A DNA stretch of 43,937 nucleotides from contig CAKTOT010000005.1 of assembly GCA_934590135.1 (NCBI GenBank), forward strand, positions 1-43,937. Direction: 5' to 3'. This document shows, piece after piece, positions 1 through 8,245 of the stretch (position 1 is its first letter; the number at the start of each line of letters is the position of its first letter). Source of the DNA: an uncultured Muribaculaceae bacterium. Its GTDB lineage: Bacteria; Bacteroidota; Bacteroidia; Bacteroidales; Muribaculaceae. Made by a program: the position numbers and the translations under genes. The notes beneath the pieces were generated by a model, which made no database searches, had not been told where the DNA came from, and was given only the letters and a program-made list of their open reading frames with translations.

Positions 1-573
1 GTCATAGTCCATACTATATGCCGGAATCTTAATCTGAGCATACGAGCCGGGGATGAAGTCCATATGCTCGCCCTCGGGTAGTTGGACAATAAATTCCTTG
101 ATAAAGGTGGCCACGTTGCGGTTGGATATGACGGTACATTCCCATTCCTTAACGCTAAGCACGCTAGCCGGCACTTGGATAGAGAGGTCCCCCTTGACCT
201 TAACCTGACATCCGAGGCGCCATCCTTCTTTTTGCTGTCGACGACTGAAGTGTACAATCTCGGTGGGTAGAATGTCTCCCCCACCCTCGGTGACGCGTAC
301 TCGGCACTGGCCGCAACTGCCTTTACCGCCGCAGGCACTGGGCAGAAATATATGCTTATCGGCAAGGGCGGACAGCAGCGAAGTGCCACTCTGTACTATT
401 TCTTTACGCTCGCCGTTGTTGATATCCACCGTGACATCGCCTGTCTTGACCATATATTTTTTGGCCACCAATAGTACGGCCACCAGTATCAACGTTATCA
501 GTAGGAATACGGCAACTGTGACAAGTACCGTCTGCAGCGTCGGAGATATTGCCGCTAATAATAGTATATTCAT
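1..573 (-). CDS. nqrF: Na+-translocating NADH:quinone reductase subunit F (partial, N-terminal 191 residues)
   Basis: NqrF is the NADH-oxidising subunit: FAD accepts a hydride from NADH and passes electrons to a 2Fe-2S centre and on into the membrane complex. Translating the minus strand from the ATG at 573 gives an N-terminal membrane helix (about residues 3-37), then a ferredoxin-like domain with cysteines 81, 87, 90 and 122 in the pattern CGGKGSCGQC...GC, the expected 2Fe-2S ligands. The start of the FAD-binding domain (DFIPGSYAQIKIP, near residue 175) is visible, but the rest, including the NADH domain, lies beyond the window edge. The gene follows nqrE with a 7-bp gap and is the last gene of the A-F order. 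The identification is secure; the truncation is an artefact of the window. Confidence 0.96.
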   Translation of the reverse strand, partial: MNILLLAAISPTLQTVLVTVAVFLLITLILVAVLLVAKKYMVKTGDVTVDINNGERKEIVQSGTSLLSALADKHIFLPSACGGKGSCGQCRVRVTEGGGDILPTEIVHFSRRQQKEGWRLGCQVKVKGDLSIQVPASVLSVKEWECTVISNRNVATFIKEFIVQLPEGEHMDFIPGSYAQIKIPAYSMDYD

Positions 574-580
574 AGTCGTG

Positions 581-1198
581 TCAAATTTTGATACCGAGGA
601 AGCTCATAAAGGCCACTCCCATCAGAGCCGTGATAATAAATGCGATACCGACTCCACGCAAGGGCGCCGGGATGTTGTTGTGGTGGGCCAGACGCTCACG
701 GATGGCAGCAATGCCGCAGATGGCTACAAGCCAGCCCAAGCCCCAGCCGAGGCCGGCGCATAGCGCCATTCCGGTATCCACGTAGTCGCGCTGTTCCATA
801 AACAACGACCCGCCGAGGATGGCACAATTGACGGCAATCAGCGGCAGGAATATACCAAGCGAGTTGTATAGCGCCGGCGTGTATTTCTCCACAGCCATTT
901 CGACAAGCTGTGTGATGGAGGCTATCACGGCTATGAACATTATCAGCGACAGGAAACTAAGGTCTACATCTGCATACTCGGGGCCGAGCCATGCCAAAGC
1001 TCCGGCCTTGAGGACGTATGTCTCGAGAAGGTAATTGACAGGCAGCGTGACTGCCAGCATAAAGGTCACGGCAATGCCCAGCCCGAAGGCGGTCTTGACA
1101 TTTTTGCTCACTACCAGGAACGAGCACATGCCAAGGAAGTAGGCAAATATCATATTGTCGATAAATATCGACCGTATAAACAAATTGAAATTTTCCAT
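581..1198 (-). CDS. nqrE: Na+-translocating NADH:quinone reductase subunit E
   Basis: NqrE is an integral membrane subunit of the Na+-NQR complex and, with NqrD, forms a pseudo-symmetric pair that carries the intramembrane iron site and the Na+ path. The 205-residue protein is almost entirely hydrophobic, with about six helices. It starts MENFNLFIRSIFIDNMIFAY and keeps the family's conserved cysteine stretches MCSFLV (near residue 25) and NCAILGG (near residue 123). Length and start agree with the family. It lies between nqrD (26 bp upstream) and nqrF (7 bp downstream) and is surely co-transcribed. RnfA is the paralogous alternative, but the operon context decides for NqrE. Confidence 0.97.
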   Translation of the reverse strand: MENFNLFIRSIFIDNMIFAYFLGMCSFLVVSKNVKTAFGLGIAVTFMLAVTLPVNYLLETYVLKAGALAWLGPEYADVDLSFLSLIMFIAVIASITQLVEMAVEKYTPALYNSLGIFLPLIAVNCAILGGSLFMEQRDYVDTGMALCAGLGWGLGWLVAICGIAAIRERLAHHNNIPAPLRGVGIAFIITALMGVAFMSFLGIKI

Positions 1199-1224
1199 TA
1201 TTATCTCGGTGTGAGTGTATTACT

Positions 1225-1848
1225 TCAGGATTCCTGCAAGTCCTTGTTGCGGCTGCGGTGTATCCAAATGATAACAGCCACCAGTATCAATGCCATAGGC
1301 GGCAAAATCATAAGGCCGTTGTTTACATAACCATGATCGTAGCACCACTGAGGCACCACCTGTACGCCGAAAAGCGTACCGCTACCGAACAATTCACGGC
1401 AGAAGCCTACTACGGCAAGTATTATGGCATAGCCTATGCCATTGCCTACGCCGTCAAGGAATGACGGCCATGGCCCGTTGCCCATAGCGAAGGCCTCGAG
1501 GCGTCCCATAAGTATGCAATTGGTGATTATCAGTCCTATGAATACCGAAAGTTGGCGACTGACATCGTAGTCGTAAGCCAGAAGAAACTGGTTGACTACA
1601 ATCACAAGTGCGGCCACAACAACCAATTGGACAATAATACGTATATTGGTTGGTATGGTGTTGCGTATCAGCGATATGATGACATTACTGAAAGCAAGCA
1701 CAACTATCACCGAAAGCCCCATGACTATCGCCGGTTCGAGCTTAGCGGTCACCGCCAGTGTCGAGCAAATGCCCAACACCTGAACTATCACGGGGTTGTT
1801 CTTGGAAAATGGATTGAAGAATATCGCTTTATAATCTGTCTTAGGCAT
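1225..1848 (-). CDS. nqrD: Na+-translocating NADH:quinone reductase subunit D
   Basis: NqrD is the partner of NqrE in the membrane core of the sodium-pumping NADH:quinone oxidoreductase. The 207-residue product has about six membrane helices. Its short cytoplasmic N-terminus (MPKTDYKAIFFNPFSKNNPV) is followed by the conserved QVLGICSTLAVT segment and later TNCILMGRLEAFAM; the two cysteines (near 28 and 111) match the family's iron-liganding positions. The gene sits 8 bp after nqrC and 26 bp before nqrE. Length is as expected and nothing is anomalous. Confidence 0.97.
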   Translation of the reverse strand: MPKTDYKAIFFNPFSKNNPVIVQVLGICSTLAVTAKLEPAIVMGLSVIVVLAFSNVIISLIRNTIPTNIRIIVQLVVVAALVIVVNQFLLAYDYDVSRQLSVFIGLIITNCILMGRLEAFAMGNGPWPSFLDGVGNGIGYAIILAVVGFCRELFGSGTLFGVQVVPQWCYDHGYVNNGLMILPPMALILVAVIIWIHRSRNKDLQES

Positions 1849-1856
1849 AACTTCTA

Positions 1857-2564
1857 TTATTTGTTACGTAGCGATTCTAAGTAAGCTTTATACGGACGCA
1901 GGCAGTCGTCAAGCATCGCGGAGACGCCCTTGCTGGTAATTGTTCCGCCCGAGACGGCGTCCACATAATCGGCGCCGCCGATAGGTTTGCGGCCTTTTTT
2001 CAGCACCTGTATCGGGGCAAAATCGGAACCGTGAAACAGCTGTTTGCCCTCGAATTGAGCCGCAAACCACGGCTCTTGTATCTCCGCACCGAGACCGGGA
2101 GTCTCGCCTTGGTGACTGAAGTACGCGCCATATATCGTAGAGCCGTCGGCATCAAGTGCGATATATCCCCAAATGGGACCCCACAATCCGGCGCCGTATG
2201 CCGGAATAATATACTTGGTGTCCCCATTCGGAAGCGTACACTCGTATATAGGAAGCTGTCGCCGGGAGGCATCCGCAATCTTTGTCTGTGCGGATACGTC
2301 CACCCCGAAAGCATCGCTACCTACTACCTTGCCGCCGATATTGACCACGTGTTGCGCTGTGATGTACTTGTCAAAGACATCCATTACGTTGTCCTTGTCC
2401 GGTGTGATATGGACCGATGCCAGGATTTGCCTCATCTTATCCTCATCGGCATTACGCTGTTGCATCGGCTTAAGCACCATGGCGGCCAAGGCCAGGACGG
2501 CGCCCACAGCTACTACGATACAGCTGATATATATTACCGTGTATGTATTACTATTCTTGTTCAT
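1857..2564 (-). CDS. nqrC: Na+-translocating NADH:quinone reductase subunit C (FMN-binding)
   Basis: NqrC carries a covalent FMN that relays electrons between NqrF and NqrB on the periplasmic side. The 235-residue product has one N-terminal membrane helix (about residues 9-31) and a soluble FMN-binding domain. The flavinylation motif reads SGGT at 205-208 followed by ITSKGVS, so Thr208 is the predicted attachment point; the classic form is SGAT. The GLGAEI segment near residues 157-162 is also conserved. Its start codon overlaps the nqrB stop codon by 4 bp (ATGA at 2561-2564), which suggests translational coupling. An ApbE flavin transferase would be needed, but none is seen in the window. 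Confidence 0.97.
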   Translation of the reverse strand: MNKNSNTYTVIYISCIVVAVGAVLALAAMVLKPMQQRNADEDKMRQILASVHITPDKDNVMDVFDKYITAQHVVNIGGKVVGSDAFGVDVSAQTKIADASRRQLPIYECTLPNGDTKYIIPAYGAGLWGPIWGYIALDADGSTIYGAYFSHQGETPGLGAEIQEPWFAAQFEGKQLFHGSDFAPIQVLKKGRKPIGGADYVDAVSGGTITSKGVSAMLDDCLRPYKAYLESLRNK

Positions 2565-3781
2565 TGCCTTGTTGTATTATTTGTAATGGCGCGACGACGG
2601 CGACGGCGAATATTGGCTTGTACGACAAAGTAGTCTATCAACGGCGCAAATGCATTCATCAACAATACTGCGAGCATCGCGCCCTCAGGATAGCCGGCAT
2701 TATATGTACGTATCAACACCGCAATCACACCTATAAGAAATCCGTAGACATACTGCCCGGTGCGCGTGCGTGCCGCTGTCACCGGGTCGGTGGCCATAAA
2801 CACGGCAGCAAAAGCAAAGCCGCCGAAAAGCAACTGGTCAATAGGCGACAGGTACGAGGCCGGGTATGTCGGAGTGGCGCACACATTGGCAAGCCAACCC
2901 ATAGCCAAACCGCCAAGTACCACGCTGAGCATAATGCGCCACGAGGCCACACGTGTCAGCAACAGCACCGCCGCACCTATAAGGATACACAGCATCGAAG
3001 TCTCGCCGAAACTGCCGGGAATCAGTCCGAGAAAAGCGTCCCATGCAGATATGGGAGCACCATTTATGCCTTGTAGGGCAAAATCGCCGCCGGTAGCCGA
3101 AGCCACTTGTCCCAGAGGCGTTGCACAGCTGAAGCCGTCGGACAAGGCATCTCCCACGCCAAACATCGACCCATGCGATACAAAGACCGTATCGCCGGAC
3201 ATCTGCCCGGGATAGGCAAAAAACAGGAAGGCACGCGCAACCAAAGCCACATTAAAAATATTGTATCCCGTGCCGCCAAAAACTTCTTTGGCAAAAATCA
3301 CGGCAAAGGCCGTGGCTATAGCCACCATCCATACCGGCGTCTCGACGGGCAAAATCAACGGAATCATCAGTCCGGTTACAAGAAAACCTTCTTGAATTTC
3401 CTCACCTCGCCATTGTGCAAAGGCAAATTCGATACCCAAGCCCACAGCGTAAGTCACAACCACACATGGCAGTATAGCCAAAAAGCCATACAGCATCAAG
3501 TCCCAAAACGGGAATGTCGTCGCTCCCGCTGCCAGCCAATGCTGATAGCCGGTATTGTACATTCCGAAAAAGAAGCACGGCAACAATGCGATAATCACTA
3601 TCGTCATTATACGCTTGCTGTCAAGGGCATCGTGTATCTGCGCGCCCCTTACGGCCGCTGTTTGGCGAGGCGTAAACAGGAATGAGTCCATGCCCTCATA
3701 TACCGAGCGGAAAGCGTGCAAGCGTCCACCCTCTTGAAAGGACGGACGAATACGCTCCATAAATCTTTTCAATGCTTTCAT
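2561..3781 (-). CDS. nqrB: Na+-translocating NADH:quinone reductase subunit B (FMN-binding)
   Basis: NqrB is the large membrane subunit of Na+-NQR, with a covalent FMN, a riboflavin cofactor and the quinone-reducing and Na+-translocating functions. The 406-residue protein has a cytoplasmic N-terminal stretch of about 55 residues and roughly ten helices. The flavinylation site lies in DGFSCATPLG, with Thr221 as the likely acceptor. The second motif position is cysteine (SCAT) instead of the usual glycine (SGAT). The C-terminus is a short basic tail (RRRRR). The gene follows nqrA after 73 bp and overlaps nqrC by 4 bp. Confidence 0.97.
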   Translation of the reverse strand: MKALKRFMERIRPSFQEGGRLHAFRSVYEGMDSFLFTPRQTAAVRGAQIHDALDSKRIMTIVIIALLPCFFFGMYNTGYQHWLAAGATTFPFWDLMLYGFLAILPCVVVTYAVGLGIEFAFAQWRGEEIQEGFLVTGLMIPLILPVETPVWMVAIATAFAVIFAKEVFGGTGYNIFNVALVARAFLFFAYPGQMSGDTVFVSHGSMFGVGDALSDGFSCATPLGQVASATGGDFALQGINGAPISAWDAFLGLIPGSFGETSMLCILIGAAVLLLTRVASWRIMLSVVLGGLAMGWLANVCATPTYPASYLSPIDQLLFGGFAFAAVFMATDPVTAARTRTGQYVYGFLIGVIAVLIRTYNAGYPEGAMLAVLLMNAFAPLIDYFVVQANIRRRRRRAITNNTTRQ

Positions 3782-3854
3782 ATTATAATATAGTGTCAGC
3801 TGTTTCTATACATATATTGCATCACTCTTCTATAACCATATCTCGCTTATTGCA

Positions 3855-5195
3855 TCACGCCTCGCGGCGCATATAGTCGAGACCGTCACGCACTATCTGC
3901 TGCAACGGCTCCTTGGACGAATCCAGACATTCGGCCAAGGCAAAATCCTCGGGCGCAACTTCGTATATGCCGAGATTTTCCATAGCGTCAATGTCGCGGG
4001 CATTTATAGCCTTAATGAGATACTCTCCCAGAATGTCCATAGGCAACACACGATCAATCTCTCCGGACATAATCATAGCACGTCGTCCGCCGAGAATGCG
4101 CGCATCCGGGTCAAAAAGGCGACGGCAGCATAGTCGCCCGGGGAAGGACGTGCTGACGCTCATCTTACGCGGCGAAAGCGATGCCCAGCCCATAAACTCA
4201 TCCACATCATCACCCTCGGGAATGACTGTAATCTGACGATAGGGATAATGCAGGTAACCATCTACGGCATCCGTCTTGACACCCGTCAGAACATTGCCGC
4301 TGATGACACGCTGATGATGGTCGGAATCCACAAGCCGGCCCTCCAATATAGGTGCTACACTTGCACCAACTATGGTTCGCAGCATCTGCGGTTGCCTAAC
4401 CTCGGCCCCCGTCAAGGCAATGACAGCGCCGAAATCAACCTTGCCCGTGCGATAAAGTGTGCCTATGCGACGTAGGGTGTCCGCCGAAAGCGTCCAAACG
4501 GTATCGCCCTTATTTACCGGTGCGATATTAGCCGCCAAAACCCCGCAAAGTCCGGCGGGATGAGGTCCGCGTACATCTACCATAACCGCTCCCGGTATGT
4601 CGGCCACCATCCCCGGACGGCGACCTATATATATATGACCGTCGGTGAGATGTGCAAGCACCTCAACACCGATAGCCATATCGGCAGTATCGACCTCACT
4701 GTTAAGCCTCTGTGGCTCCAAAGGCGCCGAATCTACTGCCGCAACAAATATATCGCGGGCACGCACTTGCGGCAAAGGTACAATGTCGTAAGGCCGCTGA
4801 CGCATCCACGCCCATAAGCCGCTACGACATAGCGTAGAAATGATGTCCTCCGATGTACGCGACGACACATCGAAAGTCTCCGAATCGGATGTCTCTTCGA
4901 CGTCAACGATGACACGCTCGATCTTGCGCCTTGCTCCACGTTCGACATCCCTAACCACTCCGGCCACCGGAGACACCAACACGACCTGCATATTATATTT
5001 ATCATATAAAAGAGGCGTACCTGCCTTAACCTTACCCCCGGCCTTAACCGATGCCTTAGGCACAAAACCGGGAAAATCGTCCGGAACTATCGCAACCGAA
5101 TGAATACCGATGACCTCGGTAACAGTTGCTGCATCCGCAACGGCTCCGGCCAAGTGTAAGTCTATTCCACGTTTGATTTTCAATTCCATTTTCAA
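3855..5195 (-). CDS. nqrA: Na+-translocating NADH:quinone reductase subunit A
   Basis: NqrA is the soluble cytoplasmic subunit of Na+-NQR and contributes to quinone interaction. The 446-residue protein begins MKMELKIKRGIDLHLAGAV, the typical NqrA N-terminus, and contains the barrel-sandwich stretch VKAGGKVKAGTPLLYDK (about residues 52-68). It ends after a conserved ALAECLDSSKEPLQQIVRDG segment that is shared across NqrA proteins. It is the first gene of the operon; the upstream 514 bp contains a bacteroidetal -7 element on the minus strand at 5298-5305. Met1 and Met3 are both possible starts. Confidence 0.96.
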   Translation of the reverse strand: MKMELKIKRGIDLHLAGAVADAATVTEVIGIHSVAIVPDDFPGFVPKASVKAGGKVKAGTPLLYDKYNMQVVLVSPVAGVVRDVERGARRKIERVIVDVEETSDSETFDVSSRTSEDIISTLCRSGLWAWMRQRPYDIVPLPQVRARDIFVAAVDSAPLEPQRLNSEVDTADMAIGVEVLAHLTDGHIYIGRRPGMVADIPGAVMVDVRGPHPAGLCGVLAANIAPVNKGDTVWTLSADTLRRIGTLYRTGKVDFGAVIALTGAEVRQPQMLRTIVGASVAPILEGRLVDSDHHQRVISGNVLTGVKTDAVDGYLHYPYRQITVIPEGDDVDEFMGWASLSPRKMSVSTSFPGRLCCRRLFDPDARILGGRRAMIMSGEIDRVLPMDILGEYLIKAINARDIDAMENLGIYEVAPEDFALAECLDSSKEPLQQIVRDGLDYMRREA

Positions 5196-5297
5196 ATTAC
5201 TTTAAGGTCGAAACCCGCATATACAGGCCCGATTATTATACAACGGCAGGCAAGGAGAAGAATGCATATAAACAAGTGCCGTCCCAAAAAACACAGA

Positions 5298-5305
5298 CAA
5301 AAGTA
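5298..5305 (-). promoter_or_regulatory. Predicted promoter of the nqr operon (-7 element)
   Basis: CAAAAGTA on the plus strand reads TACTTTTG on the minus strand, a perfect match to the Bacteroidetes -7 consensus TAnnTTTG. It would place the transcript start near 5291 and give a leader of about 95 nt before nqrA. No clear -33 TTTG was found at the expected spacing, so this is a half-supported call. Confidence 0.55.
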
Positions 5306-5475
5306 CACCAATTTATTTGATTAATTAAACATTTTTTCAGAATTGACGCGTTAAAAAATCCTATGGAAGCATTTTAAGCACAACAAAGCGGCATTTGACT
5401 ATTTCAAAAGGCAATAAAAAGCGGACTTTTATCGTTGTTGAAATATACAGAACAACAATTTTCACCGCAAAATGT

Positions 5476-5506
5476 TTTGCCAATCCGAAACAAACAATTA
5501 ATTTTG
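5476..5506 (+). promoter_or_regulatory. Predicted promoter of the exbB-tonB operon (-33 and -7 elements)
   Basis: A -33 element TTTG at 5476-5479 is followed, after 19 bp, by TAATTTTG at 5499-5506, a full match to the primary sigma factor (SigAb) promoter of Bacteroidetes (TTTG-N19/20-TAnnTTTG). The predicted transcript start is near 5513, leaving a leader of about 195 nt. Confidence 0.7.
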
Positions 5507-5709
5507 CGAGGTTAATATACTTTTCAGAAGGGTATGGTTGACAGCACGCACCATTCCGCCGAAAACTTAACACACACTGTATCACAGACAAAAACAACAC
5601 ATATTCACCGATAAACAATCCAAGGCGGAAACACAAATCTTTCGTCAAAGAACAATCTAAAAATACATCCAACACCAAAACATTCTAAAAACTTTCATCC
5701 AAAAAAATT

Positions 5710-6558
5710 ATGGAAACTCAAAAGCCCAACGTTGCAGCTCCCGTAAAACCCGCTGCAAAGCCCGCTGCGAAAAAAGATTCGCAAAAAGCTAATGTCCCCG
5801 GCATCAAAAATGCCTTCTGGGTGATCATCGCCTGCTTCATCGTAGCCGTATGCCTCTTCATCTTCTGGTTCGGCAACGAAATGCACTTCGACGAAGACGG
5901 ACATCCTCTGGATCTCTGGGGTACCGTATACAAAGGCGGCTTCATCGTGCCTCTGCTGCAGACCCTCTTCCTCACCGTGATTGTAATCTCCGTAGAACGT
6001 GCTATCGCCCTCAGCGCAGCCAAGGGTAAAGGCAGCGTCGACAAATTCGTCGCCAACGTTAAGAAATGTCTCGCCAAGAAAGACATCGCCGGCGCAAAAG
6101 AACTCTGCAAAAAACAGCAAGGTTCCGTTGCAGCTGTCGTTAACGCCGCTCTCATCAGCTACGAGGAAATGGACAAGAACACCGAACTCACCACAGAGCA
6201 GAAAGTGCTGACAATCCAGAAGTCCCTCGAAGAAGCTACCGCTCTGGAAATGCCCTCGCTGACCCAGAACCTCCCCATCGTTGCAACCATGACCACCCTC
6301 GGTACTCTTATCGGTCTTCTCGGTACCGTGCTCGGTATGATCAAGTCCTTCCAAGCTCTTGCTCAGTCCGGTGCTCCCGACTCCACCGAACTCTCCACCG
6401 GTATCTCCGAGGCCCTTATCAATACCGCCTTCGGTATCGCAACCGGTGCATGCGCCGTTATCTCCTACAACTTCTTCACTAACAAGATCGATAACCTCAC
6501 CTACGCCATCGACGAAATCGGCTTCTCGATTGTTCAAACATTCCAGACCACTCACTAA
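5710..6558 (+). CDS. exbB: MotA/TolQ/ExbB family proton channel
   Basis: ExbB forms the pentameric channel that, with ExbD, uses the proton gradient to energise TonB for TonB-dependent outer-membrane uptake. The 282-residue product has an unusual Ala/Pro/Lys-rich cytoplasmic start (to about residue 30), a first helix near 36-55, a second near 77-100, a cytoplasmic loop (105-190), and a pair of C-terminal helices around TLGTLIGLLGTVLGMIKSF (about 198-216) and NTAFGIATGACAVISYNFF (about 239-257), the MotA/TolQ/ExbB signature. It heads a four-gene operon. Codons such as CTC, ACC, GGT and AAG are strongly preferred, which hints at high expression. TolQ is the alternative, but tonB follows and no tolB or pal is present. 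Confidence 0.93.
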   Translation: METQKPNVAAPVKPAAKPAAKKDSQKANVPGIKNAFWVIIACFIVAVCLFIFWFGNEMHFDEDGHPLDLWGTVYKGGFIVPLLQTLFLTVIVISVERAIALSAAKGKGSVDKFVANVKKCLAKKDIAGAKELCKKQQGSVAAVVNAALISYEEMDKNTELTTEQKVLTIQKSLEEATALEMPSLTQNLPIVATMTTLGTLIGLLGTVLGMIKSFQALAQSGAPDSTELSTGISEALINTAFGIATGACAVISYNFFTNKIDNLTYAIDEIGFSIVQTFQTTH

Positions 6559-6615
6559 TCCCCTGTTTGCTTAACAAGGCAGTTATAATACTAACACCAC
6601 TAAAACTAAGTAAAT

Positions 6616-7431
6616 ATGGGAAAAGTAAAAATTAAAAGAAAGAGCACGCTCATCGACATGACCGCGATGAGTGACGTGACCGTTCTTTTGCTTACTTTCT
6701 TCATGTTGACATCTACCTTCCTACAGAAAGAGCCGACAGTGGTATACACCCCGTCGTCCGTATCCGAAGAGAAGGTACCCGTAAAGGACTTGGTGACCAT
6801 CCTGGTCTCCAGCGAAGACAAGTCGGGCAAATTGGCAGACCCCACGCAGGTCGAAGGCAAGATCTTCATCTCCTTCGCCGGTGACTCCGTCATCCCCAGC
6901 GAAACCCTTCGCGGAAAAGTCCTGGATTACGCAGTAAGCAAATACAACGACCTTCACCCCAAGAACGCCATCAAGATCACTTCTGCTCAAAAAGCAGCGT
7001 TCATGAAGACGAATATGCTCGGTGTCCCCTTCAAAGTACTTCCCCAAGTACTGGATATGGAGACATCCAAGCGTGACAAATTCATGGGTGAACTCACCGA
7101 CCCCAACGTCGGCATACCCATCAACGACAATAAGGACAAAAACGGCGCCCTCAACGACTTCCAAATCTGGATGTGGGCACTGGCCAACGTAGCTCAAGAC
7201 GGCCGTAACGATAAAATCAGCCAGCTTGATGCCGAAGGACAGAACGGCGCCGAAGCAGTCCGCGATGCCGATATCCTCTATAATTCAGTGTTCCAAGGTC
7301 GTGCCATATCCGTCAAAGCGGACAAAGACACCCCCTTCACGACCATTCACCGCGTTTTCGACAACCTCCAAACCATGGGCCTTAACAAGTTCACACTTAT
7401 GACAGCCCTCAAATCCGAGTCTGCCGAATAA
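6616..7431 (+). CDS. exbD: ExbD/TolR family biopolymer transport protein, first copy
   Basis: ExbD sits in the pore of ExbB and couples proton flow to TonB. The N-terminus has the classic single helix, with DMTAMSDVTVLLLTFFML around residues 14-31; Asp20 matches the essential membrane aspartate. At 271 residues it is about twice the usual ExbD length: the periplasmic part is extended (about residues 35-271), with an insertion around 100-215 before the final TTIHRVFDNLQTMGLNKFTLMT segment, which resembles the end of the normal ExbD fold. It lies between exbB and a second exbD (21 bp gap). Confidence 0.9.
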   Translation: MGKVKIKRKSTLIDMTAMSDVTVLLLTFFMLTSTFLQKEPTVVYTPSSVSEEKVPVKDLVTILVSSEDKSGKLADPTQVEGKIFISFAGDSVIPSETLRGKVLDYAVSKYNDLHPKNAIKITSAQKAAFMKTNMLGVPFKVLPQVLDMETSKRDKFMGELTDPNVGIPINDNKDKNGALNDFQIWMWALANVAQDGRNDKISQLDAEGQNGAEAVRDADILYNSVFQGRAISVKADKDTPFTTIHRVFDNLQTMGLNKFTLMTALKSESAE

Positions 7432-7452
7432 CCATAAAAGTAAAGAACAACA

Positions 7453-8205
7453 ATGGCACAAATAGATCCCTCAAGCGGCGACGGAAAGAAAAAGAAAGGC
7501 GCCCAAAAGAAGATGTCTATCCATGTGGACTTTACTCCTATGGTCGACATGAACATGCTTCTGATTACATTCTTCATGCTCTGTACAACCATGATCAAGA
7601 GCCAGACCCTTCAAATCCTTCTGCCGTCCAATGACCAACGCATCAAAGACGAACAGAAGAACCAGGCCAAGGCTGACGATGCCATATCGCTGATCCTGGA
7701 TACAGAATACAAATCCAACGGAATGCCCGCAGTAGACGAAGCCGGCAACACCCTGCACGACATCTACTACTACGAAGGCCTCCCCGATACCGTCAACATC
7801 TCCGGAACAAAGGGCAGCATCAAGCTATCCCACTTTATCGGAAATGCTCCCGGTGGAAAACGCCAAGGCATCCGCGAAATCCTCTACCAGCGCCACAAAG
7901 AGGCTATGGACATCTACGATCAACTCAAAGCCGACTACAAGGCCAAGAAGATCACAGACGAGCAATTCGCCGAAAAAGCAAAAGAGAACGCCACGAACGA
8001 AAACCTCAAACACCCCGTGGTAATTATCAAACCGGGTCCCAACGCGACATACGAAGCCCTGGTAAACGCTATCGACGAACTCAACCTGAACCAGATACGC
8101 AAGTATTCAATTCAGATGCCCGACCATACCGATACAATACTGTTGCGCAACTACGAGAAGGCTACCGGCAAGACCGTTATCCGTCCCAATGTACGTAAAA
8201 AATGA
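7453..8205 (+). CDS. exbD: ExbD/TolR family biopolymer transport protein, second copy
   Basis: A second ExbD of 250 residues follows the first directly. After a lysine-rich cytoplasmic start (GKKKKGAQKK) comes VDFTPMVDMNMLLITFFML (about 25-43) with the conserved Asp at residue 32. The periplasmic region is again enlarged, with a charged, probably helical stretch at about 140-185, and ends in YEALVNAIDELNLNQIRKYSI, as in ExbD C-terminal domains. Two different ExbD chains next to one ExbB suggest a heterodimer in the ExbB pore; this is inference. Next in the operon is tonB. Confidence 0.9.
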   Translation: MAQIDPSSGDGKKKKGAQKKMSIHVDFTPMVDMNMLLITFFMLCTTMIKSQTLQILLPSNDQRIKDEQKNQAKADDAISLILDTEYKSNGMPAVDEAGNTLHDIYYYEGLPDTVNISGTKGSIKLSHFIGNAPGGKRQGIREILYQRHKEAMDIYDQLKADYKAKKITDEQFAEKAKENATNENLKHPVVIIKPGPNATYEALVNAIDELNLNQIRKYSIQMPDHTDTILLRNYEKATGKTVIRPNVRKK

Positions 8206-8245
8206 TCAAAGTTCTATATTACTAACCAATTAACACTAAAGAAAA

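Larger units (their letters stand above)
5196..5709. other. AT-rich divergent intergenic region between nqrA and exbB
   Basis: This 514-bp non-coding stretch separates two divergent operons that both concern membrane energisation. It holds one bacteroidetal promoter for each direction (5298-5305 minus, 5476-5506 plus). The part upstream of exbB is poor in G and has no evident strong hairpin, consistent with an unstructured leader of about 195 nt. A 105-residue minus-strand reading frame at 5361-5678 crosses the exbB promoter and looks like no known protein, so I regard it as non-coding. Confidence 0.7.

Noticed and set aside
5361..5678. A 105-residue minus-strand open frame in the nqrA-exbB gap
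   Set aside because: It crosses the predicted exbB promoter, sits in AT-rich DNA and resembles nothing.
5695..6555. A 286-residue minus-strand open frame opposite exbB
   Set aside because: It mirrors the exbB coding region exactly and has an acidic, Gly-rich composition caused by antisense reading of ExbB codons.
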